A DNA stretch of 38,083 nt from Alphaproteobacteria bacterium (GTDB lineage: Bacteria > Pseudomonadota > Alphaproteobacteria > UBA2966), in assembly GCA_018654745.1 (NCBI GenBank), contig JABILA010000076.1, forward strand, positions 1 through 38,083, read 5' to 3'. Shown piece by piece: positions 7,843 through 14,113 of the stretch (position 1 is its first letter; every line of letters starts with the position of its first letter). The notes beneath the pieces are model-generated. The model made no database searches. It worked only from the letters and a program-made list of their open reading frames with translations, and had not been told where the DNA came from. The translations under genes were made by a program, and so were the position numbers.

Positions 7843-7968
7843 AAAAAAATGACCCCCAGCGGTTCGCAACACTGGGGGCCTCGGTTTGTGTTTAATTCGG
7901 ACAGAACGACACAAAGAATCTTGTTCAATTATGTTGTCATTCTGTCCATACACGGTTGCGAACGTGTA
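7843..7968 (-). promoter_or_regulatory. Structured leader of the primase-helicase gene with intrinsic terminator
   Basis: Read on the minus strand, three hairpins precede the start at 7815. H1 (7968-7949): stem TACACG/CGTGTA, loop TTCGCAAC. H2 (7947-7899): 13-bp stem GGACAGAATGACA/TGTCGTTCTGTCC with one G-U pair, 23-base loop. H3 (7878-7853): stem CCCCCAG/CTGGGGG, 12-base loop containing GTTGCGAA, followed by TCA and seven T (7849-7843), a good intrinsic terminator. The loops of H1 and H3 are perfectly complementary over eight bases. The H2 wobble pairs only in minus-strand RNA. This suggests attenuation or kissing-loop control of replication-gene expression. Confidence 0.6.
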
Positions 7969-8159
7969 CTTGTATTTATCTTTCGCCAGCACCTTTGAAA
8001 AAATTTGATAGTCATATTGGTTTTCACATTTTGATCGGGTTCAGCGTCGTCTATGCATTGTTGTAGGTTGCTTAACGGGATTAGCATGCAAGGCCCCAAG
8101 TTCCAGCCTCTTGGCTTGAACTCAGTTGTAGAAATTCACAAATTTATTGTAGAAAACAC

Positions 8160-8185
8160 CACCGGAACCTATTCGGATTCCGGTG
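8160..8185. terminator. Bidirectional intrinsic terminator
   Basis: CACCGGAA (8160-8167) pairs perfectly with TTCCGGTG (8178-8185). A short T-rich run follows on both strands (GTGTTTTC on the minus strand, TGTTTTG on the plus strand). It lies directly after the minus-strand DGPA-repeat gene and most likely ends that transcript before the primase leader. Confidence 0.6.
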
Positions 8186-8199
8186 TGTTTTGTCTTCGG

Positions 8200-8658
8200 T
8201 CAGGCAGCGATATTCACTCTGTAATTTGAAAGCAAAATAATTACGTCTAATGAGTTAGCACCCGCCAGTAGAAGCTGTTTGACGTATTCCTCAAACGTGT
8301 ACTCTATATCATCTAACCACCACTCGCCTGATCCATCATAGTATTCAACGGCAGGTCCGTCTTCTCGATGACGCTTGCCGTCTATCCAGTATTCTTGAGG
8401 TCCGAGCATATAGTCTTCAATGGCGGGACCGTCTGTCCTATGTAGCTGACCGTGTACCCAATATTCTTCGCGATCTCCCTCATGTTCTACCGCAGCGGCA
8501 CCGTCAGCATGTAACACGCCATTTTCCCAAGACTCTGATGAGCCATCTGCGTACCTGACAAAAACACGACCATCCTCTTCATCAATCTTGACAACTCTAC
8601 ACTGAGGTCCATGCCCTAGGTTTTCGATATCCATGTTATGTTCCCATTTACAGTCCAT
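8200..8658 (-). CDS. DGPA/HR-repeat protein (MORN-like repeats)
   Basis: Starts at ATG 8658 with AAGGAAAAG upstream; 152 residues. From about residue 45 to 115 it carries three to four tandem units of the type G-x-LHR-x-DGPA-x(n)-eYWxxGxxHR, for example GQLHRTDGPA and GKRHREDGPA. Such repeats occur in phage, giant-virus and bacterial proteins and are related in pattern to MORN/toxin_YwqK-like beta-hairpin repeats; they usually mediate binding. The N-terminal part has a short beta segment (CRVVKIDEEDGRVFVRYADGS). No signal peptide. It is a single-gene unit with its own ribosome site, bounded by a terminator downstream. Function unknown; possibly a target-binding or immunity-type protein of the element, which is inference. 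Confidence 0.75.
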   Translation of the reverse strand: MDCKWEHNMDIENLGHGPQCRVVKIDEEDGRVFVRYADGSSESWENGVLHADGAAAVEHEGDREEYWVHGQLHRTDGPAIEDYMLGPQEYWIDGKRHREDGPAVEYYDGSGEWWLDDIEYTFEEYVKQLLLAGANSLDVIILLSNYRVNIAA

Positions 8659-8773
8659 TTGCTTTTCCTTTTTGATAAGCAGTTAATTTCACCAGCAAGC
8701 AGAATTGTTTGCTGAAGCTATAATGACACTTTATATCATTGCTTGCATATTGTCGTTATTTTACCATCGTAGG

Positions 8774-8795
8774 CTACGCCCCCCTAGGGTGCCTA
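8774..8795 (+). promoter_or_regulatory. Copy 1 of a shared upstream motif
   Basis: CTACGCCCCC followed by GGGTGCCTA lies about 25 bases before the start of the resolvase-like gene at 8818. The same two blocks recur at 9963-9989, upstream of the Xis-like gene on the other strand. Both copies can fold (CCC/GGG or CACCC/GGGTG). A shared operator or binding site for one of the two DNA-binding proteins is likely. Confidence 0.4.
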
Positions 8796-8817
8796 AAACT
8801 GAAATCCGGAGTTTTCG

Positions 8818-9522
8818 ATGTTCAGAAATGATTTTTTTATCTATGTCGGTAAGGGCACCATTAACAAAGAAGATCAGATAACTAGAAAGGCGAAGACGAT
8901 TGCCTTCATCAAAGAGAAACTAGGTTCTGACTTTGGTACTGTGATCAAAGAAGGCAGTGTTCGTCGCTTTGGTGAGCTTAAAGCCAACCTGTCAGTTATT
9001 TTTTCGAAACGCCGTATTAAACCGACACTTGTCATTCGAACGTGGAGAGAAATCAGAGATCAAGAGGTTATTGATTTGCTGGTTGAACACAGTTTTTCAG
9101 TGATCATCACTGATGAAATAGAAGACATTGACACGAGCGAAATCAAGCTGGTTGGCAAGCGCAGTGAGTACATCGAATTTGGCCCTGTGTTGGGACATAT
9201 AATTGATGTTCAAGCTCGGATGCGATCTTACCTGACTGGCAAAGCCAAATCGCCTGACAACGCCGCCAACCGGCGTTCAGGTGAGTTGTCGATGATGGAA
9301 GCACATAGGCTTTGGCGAGAGATTGAAAAGGTTGCCGAAACTCATAAATTGACCAAGCAAAAAGATATTGCAAATCAGCTTATCATCAACGGCGTGACCA
9401 CACCGGAAGGTGCCGCCATTACTCAACGTTACATTTCAAAAATCGCAGGAAGAGTGGGTCAGGGTGAAAAGTGGGTTGAGTTGAAACACAAGGTCGAGCG
9501 GCAGATGAAACTCGACCTATAA
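8818..9522 (+). CDS. Serine-resolvase-like protein lacking catalytic residues
   Basis: Starts at ATG 8818 after CCGGAG, seven bases away; 234 residues. The N-terminal 110 residues follow the serine-resolvase pattern: a first strand FFIYVGKGT, a helix after QITRKAKTIAFIK, VIKEGSVRRFGELKANLSVIF, then TLVIRTWREIRD, and LVEHSFSVIIT. The family signature Y-x-R-V-S-T is replaced by YVGKGT, so both the catalytic Ser and its neighbouring Arg are lost. Residues about 160-215 (HRLWREIEKVAE...DIANQLIINGVTTPEG) resemble the helix-turn-helix part that follows resolvase domains. It therefore probably binds DNA without cutting it, acting as a regulator or architectural factor for the integrase region. It could instead be a decayed recombinase, but the frame is intact. 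Confidence 0.65.
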   Translation: MFRNDFFIYVGKGTINKEDQITRKAKTIAFIKEKLGSDFGTVIKEGSVRRFGELKANLSVIFSKRRIKPTLVIRTWREIRDQEVIDLLVEHSFSVIITDEIEDIDTSEIKLVGKRSEYIEFGPVLGHIIDVQARMRSYLTGKAKSPDNAANRRSGELSMMEAHRLWREIEKVAETHKLTKQKDIANQLIINGVTTPEGAAITQRYISKIAGRVGQGEKWVELKHKVERQMKLDL

Positions 9523-9533
9523 TCTCTTGAAAC

Positions 9534-9547
9534 AGCCACATGTGGCT
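9534..9547 (+). terminator. Weak palindrome after the resolvase-like gene
   Basis: AGCCACATGTGGCT is a perfect palindrome 12 bases after the stop codon, able to form AGCCA-catg-TGGCT, followed by TTG rather than a full T-run. Possibly a weak terminator. Confidence 0.35.
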
Positions 9548-9693
9548 TTGTGACAATCATTGCTCGTAATTGCAGGTATAGGCGGGGAAATTGGGTTATT
9601 CATTCCCATCCAGTGATCTGGCACTGCAGAATATGATCTGGCAGTTTTCGTCCAAAGCTTTATGCCCATGGCTTGAACTAAGTACGTCGGTAT

Positions 9694-9900
9694 TCACGCA
9701 GCTATCTGATCTTCAAGGTCATCAAACCAGCGATGAACAACTTTTTTCAGAAACAACCTCCGGCGACCGAGTTTTGTGCTTGGCGGTATCGTCTCACCAT
9801 CCCTGCCTTCGGCTATAGCGACATAAATTGCGTTTGGCGTGGTGCGCAGCAATTCTGCTACTTCTTCAACTCTGTAGAACCCTCTGTACCTTTCAGACAT
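9694..9900 (-). CDS. AlpA/Xis-like helix-turn-helix protein
   Basis: A 68-residue protein starting at ATG 9900 with GAGAGGG upstream. It has the winged-helix MerR/excisionase layout: FYRVEEVAELLRTTPNAIYVAIAEG forms the helix-turn-helix (about residues 8-32), then IPPSTKLGRRRLFLKKVVHRWFDDL forms the wing and last helix. Small proteins of this type are usually excisionases or transcription activators encoded next to tyrosine integrases. Its gene points the same way as the integrase gene, which lies upstream of it on the minus strand beyond a 357-base gap. It probably controls excision, integrase expression, or both. Family is clear; precise role is inferred from position. Confidence 0.8.
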   Translation of the reverse strand: MSERYRGFYRVEEVAELLRTTPNAIYVAIAEGRDGETIPPSTKLGRRRLFLKKVVHRWFDDLEDQIAA

Positions 9901-10257
9901 TATCCCTCTCTTTCAAGGTAATAATGCTCACAACCAACCGTCAGAAACTACAAATTTGCCTACTACGCCCCCACCCCGTTGGGTGCCTACAATCCGATTG
10001 GAGATTTTGACCGTGTTTTAATGCGGTTTCTTTGTTCATACTGGAGAAATCGGCACAGTGGCGAAGATCAGTATAAATGCCAGACTTCCCAATTTGTTGG
10101 TGCGTAAGAACTTCCCAACAGAGGGAATACGACAACGGAAAGTTTGCTTACGACACTAGAATACCTATCAATAATATTCAGTCGGATGCTAATGTCAGAT
10201 GATTAGTGAATACTCAAATCTGAGTTTCGAAGCCAACCTATACTCATCTCAATAGTA
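9901..10257. other. Intergenic stretch between integrase and Xis-like gene
   Basis: No convincing gene. It contains the second copy of the motif shared with the resolvase-like gene (9963-9989) and should hold the promoter of the Xis-like gene. A minus-strand frame of 64 codons at 9941-10135 has no ribosome site or recognisable protein features and overlaps the shared motif, so it is not called. Confidence 0.5.
9963..9989 (+). promoter_or_regulatory. Copy 2 of the shared upstream motif
   Basis: CTACGCCCCC (9963-9972) and GGGTGCCTA (9981-9989) repeat the blocks found at 8774-8795, here with a hairpin CACCC-cgtt-GGGTG between them. The copy lies about 65 bases before the start of the Xis-like gene (9900, minus strand). 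Downstream ATCCG and GGAGATTTT also resemble the sequence after copy 1, so the two may be a duplicated control region. Confidence 0.4.
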
Positions 10258-11334
10258 TCAATACCCAACCGTATCTAACACCTTGTTCGCATCTTCATTT
10301 CGAACATTGGCATACGTCTTGACCAAGACATCGACGCTGGTATGGCCCGTAAACAGCATTATGTAAGGAACAGTAAGGACAAGCTGACCATCTCTATTCT
10401 TCAATTCGAATAGCTTTGATGTTCCTTCATGTCGGTAGTCATGAGCGCGGAGCGGATTCTTGATTACGCCCCTTAAAAGAAGATTCTGATGGAATTTGCC
10501 TAGTACTGAACTTGCTTGGTTTGGCGTTACGTGGAATACCGTTTCCCCACCCCAATACGGTTCAAACTCTTTCAATACATCCGAAGCACATTGTGGAACC
10601 GGCACCTTGATATCGACCTTGCCACCCTTCCTTGTTTGCATGAACACTTCCCGCGTATTCCAAAGAACATCTTGTGGCCTAATCCGACATGCTTCTCCCA
10701 GACGGAAAGCTGAATGAACCAAGAACTCGATCAGCGGTGCCACCCAAGGCTGCTTGGTCAATTTCCGCGCTTCTTTCAGAATTAGCTCCAATTCACCTAT
10801 CTCCAACCGTCGGTCTCTGGACGGTGGTGTCTGAGGACGCTCTACTCCGGTCACAGGGTTCTCAATCGAGATATCCCAGTCACTGATAGCTTTTTTGAAA
10901 ACTCGCGATATTCCATGCATGTTGTTTTTGACGGTCTGTGCAGATACCACTTTCAATCGCTGATCACGAAATTCCGCCATGTGAGATTTTCGGATGTTGC
11001 CCAGCTTCAGCCTTCCGATTTCGGACTGCCTCACAATGTTGGCGTAGGACACATGGTTCTTTTTGTAGATGCGCTGCGTGTGCGTTTTTTCCGGCAATGC
11101 GTCAATGAACTTCTCGAACGCTTCATTCAGCGTCACCGTCTTGGAAGCTGCACCTTTGGAAACATAGGTTCCAGCGTCCAGATCATGGACTGTCTTCTGC
11201 CCAAACCTGTCCGCACGGGTCTTTGTTTTGAAGGTTCGTGAAACTGTTGGGTAGTCCTTGTACCGGACCCGAACGTGATAGGATTTCTTGCCGTCTTTGT
11301 TCAGGCGCGACGCAACAGAATAACCTTTGCTCAT
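10258..11334 (-). CDS. int: Tyrosine-recombinase integrase
   Basis: A 358-residue phage-type integrase starting at ATG 11334. Residues about 5-60 form an Arm-binding-like N-terminal region (SYHVRVRYKDYPTVSRTFKTKTRA), residues about 68-165 the core-binding SAM-like domain, and residues about 175-358 the catalytic domain. All catalytic residues are present: Arg211 (SAFRLGEA), Lys236 or Lys239 (RKGGK), His298 and Arg301 (HDYRH), His331 (GHTS) and nucleophile Tyr341 (VKTYANV). The protein should therefore be active in DNA strand exchange. Its start codon lies about 145 bases from the interrupted tRNA-Ser, the expected place for the attachment site. Palindromic and directly repeated sequences between gene and tRNA are likely binding sites for Int or its regulators. 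Confidence 0.95.
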   Translation of the reverse strand: MSKGYSVASRLNKDGKKSYHVRVRYKDYPTVSRTFKTKTRADRFGQKTVHDLDAGTYVSKGAASKTVTLNEAFEKFIDALPEKTHTQRIYKKNHVSYANIVRQSEIGRLKLGNIRKSHMAEFRDQRLKVVSAQTVKNNMHGISRVFKKAISDWDISIENPVTGVERPQTPPSRDRRLEIGELELILKEARKLTKQPWVAPLIEFLVHSAFRLGEACRIRPQDVLWNTREVFMQTRKGGKVDIKVPVPQCASDVLKEFEPYWGGETVFHVTPNQASSVLGKFHQNLLLRGVIKNPLRAHDYRHEGTSKLFELKNRDGQLVLTVPYIMLFTGHTSVDVLVKTYANVRNEDANKVLDTVGY

Positions 11335-11356
11335 CTTTGCTGTCCTTCGGATAATC

Positions 11357-11375
11357 TGGACAAATATTGGACAAA
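11357..11375. repeat. Tandem TGGACAAA, candidate integrase arm sites
   Basis: TGGACAAA occurs at 11357-11364 and 11368-11375, exactly one helical turn (11 bases) apart, just upstream of the integrase gene. Paired short direct repeats next to an attachment site are typical integrase arm-type sites. Confidence 0.35.
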
Positions 11376-11407
11376 ATGAACTATAAATGAAATTTTACAG
11401 ATTGGCC

Positions 11408-11427
11408 AAACAATAATATTATTGTTT
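11408..11427. repeat. Perfect 20-bp palindrome beside the attachment site
   Basis: AAACAATAATATTATTGTTT is fully self-complementary. It lies between the integrase gene and the interrupted tRNA. It could be an operator for the integrase promoter or a binding site of the recombination machinery. Confidence 0.45.
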
Positions 11428-11478
11428 ATTTTCAATACCTAATTTGGGATATGCCGAACAAATAAATATATCTGACAT

Positions 11479-11521
11479 CGGTTTTCGAGACCGCCACATT
11501 CGACCACTCTGTCATCTCTCC
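11479..11521 (-). tRNA. 5' half of tRNA-Ser(CGA), interrupted: element junction
   Basis: On the minus strand from 11521 the sequence reads as a serine tRNA: acceptor strand GGAGAGA, TG, a D arm with AGTGGTCGAA, and an anticodon arm GGTCTCGAAAACCG whose loop CTCGAAA gives anticodon CGA. After ACCG (11479) the similarity stops: no variable arm, no GGTTCGAATCC T arm and no acceptor complement TCTCTCC is found in the following 140 bases. The break is just 3' of the anticodon loop, a favoured crossover region of tyrosine integrases. It is therefore probably an attachment-site half. The missing half should be at the far end of the element. Confidence 0.75.
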
Positions 11522-11561
11522 GTTAGTCTGGTCAGGCTGTTCACAAGCATAAACCGAGGTT

Positions 11562-11590
11562 TTAATACATCTTTGCGCTGCCGCTGCCAA
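11562..11590 (-). promoter_or_regulatory. Promoter of the interrupted tRNA-Ser
   Basis: On the minus strand TTGGCA (11590-11585) and TATTAA (11567-11562) are separated by 17 bases, a near-consensus sigma-70 promoter placed about 40 bases before the tRNA 5' end. It should fire into the element, toward the integrase region. Confidence 0.6.
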
Positions 11591-11609
11591 GGGTGCGTGC
11601 GGTTGGGCG

Positions 11610-12026
11610 TTAAATCAGTTCTTTTTTGAAGAAATGGCGGGTCTGGTCGCCGGGGAAGTTGGGCAGGCTGCCAAATTCGCTGAAGCCCAGCTTTTTGTAA
11701 AATTTCGGGGCCTGAAAGCTGAAGGTATCGAGCCAGATGCCGCTGCATTTGTTCTCGATGGCCCAGGCCTCTGCATGCGCCATTAATTGTTCACCCCAAC
11801 CCTGGCCGCGCAAGGCTTCATCCACGGCAAGTACCGCGACATAGGCCCAGCTGCGATTGATATTGCCGATCAAGCCACCCCTGATACGACCGTCATCCAT
11901 CAAAGTGAAGGCATAGGGGATCGGGTTCCACGGCTGTTCGGCCTCGTCTGAATGCTGCATCAGATAGGCCGTCACAGCGTCTCCATCTGCTTTCGACTGA
12001 TCATGGTCTGCAATGATCTCTGGCAC
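11610..12026 (-). CDS. GNAT-family N-acetyltransferase
   Basis: Starts at GTG 12026 with GGAG seven bases upstream; 138 residues. The acetyl-CoA binding motif A is clear: VAVLAVDEALRGQGWGEQLMAHAEAWA, with RGQGWG (about residues 73-78) contacting the pyrophosphate. The end FYKKLGFSEFGSLPNFPGDQTRHFFKK has the usual GNAT C-terminal F-Y-x-K-x-GF motif. It transfers an acetyl group from acetyl-CoA to an amine; the acceptor is unknown. It is the first chromosomal gene next to the element junction. Its 3' end is about 90 bases from the tRNA-Ser fragment and is not disturbed by the insertion. Confidence 0.9.
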   Translation of the reverse strand: MPEIIADHDQSKADGDAVTAYLMQHSDEAEQPWNPIPYAFTLMDDGRIRGGLIGNINRSWAYVAVLAVDEALRGQGWGEQLMAHAEAWAIENKCSGIWLDTFSFQAPKFYKKLGFSEFGSLPNFPGDQTRHFFKKELI

Positions 12027-12180
12027 CGAATTCTCCTGCGTGATTTGTTTGGCCTGGTCCTGGGTCCTTTTGTCACGGCTCCCCTGGTATCACTTGGCCA
12101 TGGATTAAACCGCAATTGTGACGATAATGGCATTTGCACACACAGTTACAACAGACCCATTACAGGATTTTTACCGGACC

Positions 12181-12873
12181 GTGTCAGCCCTGATATTGAT
12201 TGTCGAAGACGAAGCCCCCCAGGTCGAGGTCCTGCGATACAATCTGGAGCGTGAAGGCTACAGGATCGTGGTGGCCACGGACGGTGAAGAAGCGCTGGAA
12301 GCCGTTACCCTGCATCACCCGGATATTGCCATTATCGACTGGATGTTGCCGGAGCGATCCGGTGTGGAAATTTGTCGACATATTCGCGCCGATGCAGAAA
12401 CCCGACACCTGCCCATTATCATGTTGACCGCCAGGGGCGAAGAAAGTGACCGGGTGCAAGGTCTGGATTCGGGGGCGGATGATTATGTCATCAAGCCCTA
12501 CAGCCCCCGCGAAATGGTGGCCAGGGTGCGCGCCTTGTTGCGACGGACACGCCCTGAAAATGACGAAGGCCAGATAATCTTCGAGGACATCCTTTTGGAT
12601 ATCGTCAGTCACAAGGTCACACGTGGCGACAAACGTATCGCATTGGGCCCAACGGAATACCGCATTCTGAAAGTGCTGATGGAAAAACCGGGTCGCGTCT
12701 ATTCGCGTGAGAGATTGCTGGACCGCGTCTGGGGGTCCGACATCGATGTCGAGGATCGCACCGTTGATGTCCATATCGGGCGTCTGCGAAAAGCCCTGAA
12801 AGCGAATGGGGGCAGCGATCTGATCCGTACAGTTCGGGGCTCGGGCTATGCCATCGATACGCCAGAAGACTGA
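12181..12873 (+). CDS. phoB: PhoB/OmpR-family response regulator
   Basis: The frame opens at GTG 12118, but GTG 12181 gives 230 residues, the usual PhoB length, beginning MSALILIVEDEAP. The receiver domain has acidic residues Asp10 and Glu11, phospho-acceptor Asp53 (IIDWMLP), the conserved Thr (MLTAR) and Lys (VIKPYSP). The C-terminal winged-helix domain (about 130-228) carries the typical RIALGPTEYRILKVLMEKPGRVYSRERLLDRVWG and the RTVDVHIGRLRKAL recognition region. It closely resembles PhoB, the phosphate-starvation regulator. No phoR kinase or pst transporter gene is adjacent, so it is an orphan here and the symbol is by similarity. No strong ribosome site decides the start. Confidence 0.85.
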   Translation: MSALILIVEDEAPQVEVLRYNLEREGYRIVVATDGEEALEAVTLHHPDIAIIDWMLPERSGVEICRHIRADAETRHLPIIMLTARGEESDRVQGLDSGADDYVIKPYSPREMVARVRALLRRTRPENDEGQIIFEDILLDIVSHKVTRGDKRIALGPTEYRILKVLMEKPGRVYSRERLLDRVWGSDIDVEDRTVDVHIGRLRKALKANGGSDLIRTVRGSGYAIDTPED

Positions 12874-12956
12874 TCAAGGCGTTGCGCGTGACGACTGGCA
12901 ATCAGGTGTAAAGCTTTCTATGCTGCTGTCCTGAAAAGCAAACAAGGCCCCCCTGA

Positions 12957-14081
12957 ATGGATCAAAAAACCACCTCTGTTATTGCAGGAATCACCGACTT
13001 TGCGACGACCTGTGTCGCCGTCCAGCCCGACCTGCATCAGCAGCATGATTTTCCGCAAGACTTGTGGCAGGAGATGGCTACACGGGATTTGATGGGCATC
13101 ATCATCCCGAGAGAATATGGCGGTCGGGGATGTGATTTCGCAACCCTGGCATCCTGTGCAACAGTCCTTGCGGAACAGGGTGGCAACCAGGGTGTGGTCA
13201 TGACCTGGATGGGGCACAATCTGAATGCGGCTTATCATCTGGGCAACAACGGCACAGAAGAACAGCGACAAACCTGGTTGCCACGAATTGCCTGCGGCGA
13301 CAGCAGCCTGACCGTGGCGATTTCCGAACCAGGTGCCGGTGCCCACCCCAAACATCTGAAAACCTCCGCGATACGTGATGGCGATGATTATGTGCTGAAC
13401 GGCGAGAAATCGTATTTGACGAACGGTCCGCTGGCAGATGTCTTCCTGGTTCTGGCCGTCACAGGCGAGATCGACGGTCGAAAATCCTTTTCGGCTTTTC
13501 TGGTCCCACGTACGACTACAGGCTTCAGCCAGACACCGGGCATCGAGATCGATTTTCTGCATCCCTCGCCCCATTGCGGCATCAAATTGCAGGATTGCCG
13601 GATACCCGCGACCAATATGGTCGGTGCAGAAGGTTCGGCGTTTGAGACGATCTCTCTGGCCATGCGCGCCGTTGAAGACGCCTTGTCGACGGCCTCCACG
13701 GTTGGTGCCGTGCGCTTCTTGCTGAACAAGGTAGCAGCAGCGGCGCATAAACAATCCGTGCCGCACGAGGGTGTCATGGCGCTGGGCGATCTGGCCGGAC
13801 AGGCCGACTTGTTGGCCCTGACGTCGCAGATGATCGCGCAAAAGCTGGACCGGAACCCCGATGACCCACAAATCCTGATGCCCCTGAATGCCGGCTTTCG
13901 GACCAGTTTACGATCCCTGCAAACAGGCATCGACGATCTGGTCAAAGCATATTCCCTGGAACCGGGGCTTGCTTATGATGCAGCACACCGGGATATAATG
14001 AAGATGTCCGGTATCGCCACCACGGCCTATCAGATTCGCGCCCTTAAACGCGGCAAGGACTTGTTGGCTGAACACAGTTAA
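12957..14081 (+). CDS. Acyl-CoA dehydrogenase family protein, atypical
   Basis: Starts at ATG 12957; 374 residues. The N-terminal and middle domains follow acyl-CoA dehydrogenases: PREYGGRGCDF, then the flavin-contacting AISEPGAGAHPKHLKT and DGDDYVLNGEKSYLTNGPLADVFLVLA. It should bind FAD and oxidise an acyl thioester. The C-terminal helical domain is divergent: the usual Y-x-x-R-x-x-F-G segment and the helix with the catalytic Glu cannot be recognised, and the protein is slightly short. It may act on an unusual substrate or be a non-canonical flavoprotein. It stands between phoB and moxR on the same strand but with an 83-base gap, so it may have its own promoter. Confidence 0.8.
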   Translation: MDQKTTSVIAGITDFATTCVAVQPDLHQQHDFPQDLWQEMATRDLMGIIIPREYGGRGCDFATLASCATVLAEQGGNQGVVMTWMGHNLNAAYHLGNNGTEEQRQTWLPRIACGDSSLTVAISEPGAGAHPKHLKTSAIRDGDDYVLNGEKSYLTNGPLADVFLVLAVTGEIDGRKSFSAFLVPRTTTGFSQTPGIEIDFLHPSPHCGIKLQDCRIPATNMVGAEGSAFETISLAMRAVEDALSTASTVGAVRFLLNKVAAAAHKQSVPHEGVMALGDLAGQADLLALTSQMIAQKLDRNPDDPQILMPLNAGFRTSLRSLQTGIDDLVKAYSLEPGLAYDAAHRDIMKMSGIATTAYQIRALKRGKDLLAEHS

Positions 14082-14113
14082 TTTTCGTTATTGTCCCAAA
14101 TAGTCTGGATCAC

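Larger units (their letters stand above)
1..11479. mobile_element. Inner end of an integrated genetic element
   Basis: This stretch is visibly richer in A+T than the chromosome to its right and carries unfamiliar small genes, a primase-helicase, a resolvase-like protein, an AlpA/Xis-like protein and a tyrosine integrase. The integrase is the last gene before a tRNA-Ser gene interrupted after its anticodon arm, the classic arrangement for a site-specific integrative element. The other end and its attachment site lie left of the window, so size and class (satellite, phage-plasmid, integrative plasmid) cannot be decided. No capsid, conjugation or relaxase gene is visible here. Confidence 0.8.

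Noticed and set aside
7816..7992. N-terminal extension of the primase-helicase to GTG 7992
   Set aside because: It would have to be read through a strong terminator hairpin and its ribosome site touches the start codon; ATG 7815 has a good site.
9941..10135. 64-residue minus-strand frame between integrase and Xis-like gene
   Set aside because: No ribosome site or recognisable composition, and it covers a shared regulatory motif.
11430..11478. Possibility that the tRNA-Ser is complete with an unusual variable arm
   Set aside because: No T arm or acceptor complement is found after the anticodon arm; the TGTTCGGCATATCCC segment cannot form a T stem.
1..11479. CRISPR array or cas genes in the element
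   Set aside because: No regularly spaced repeats or Cas motifs are seen.
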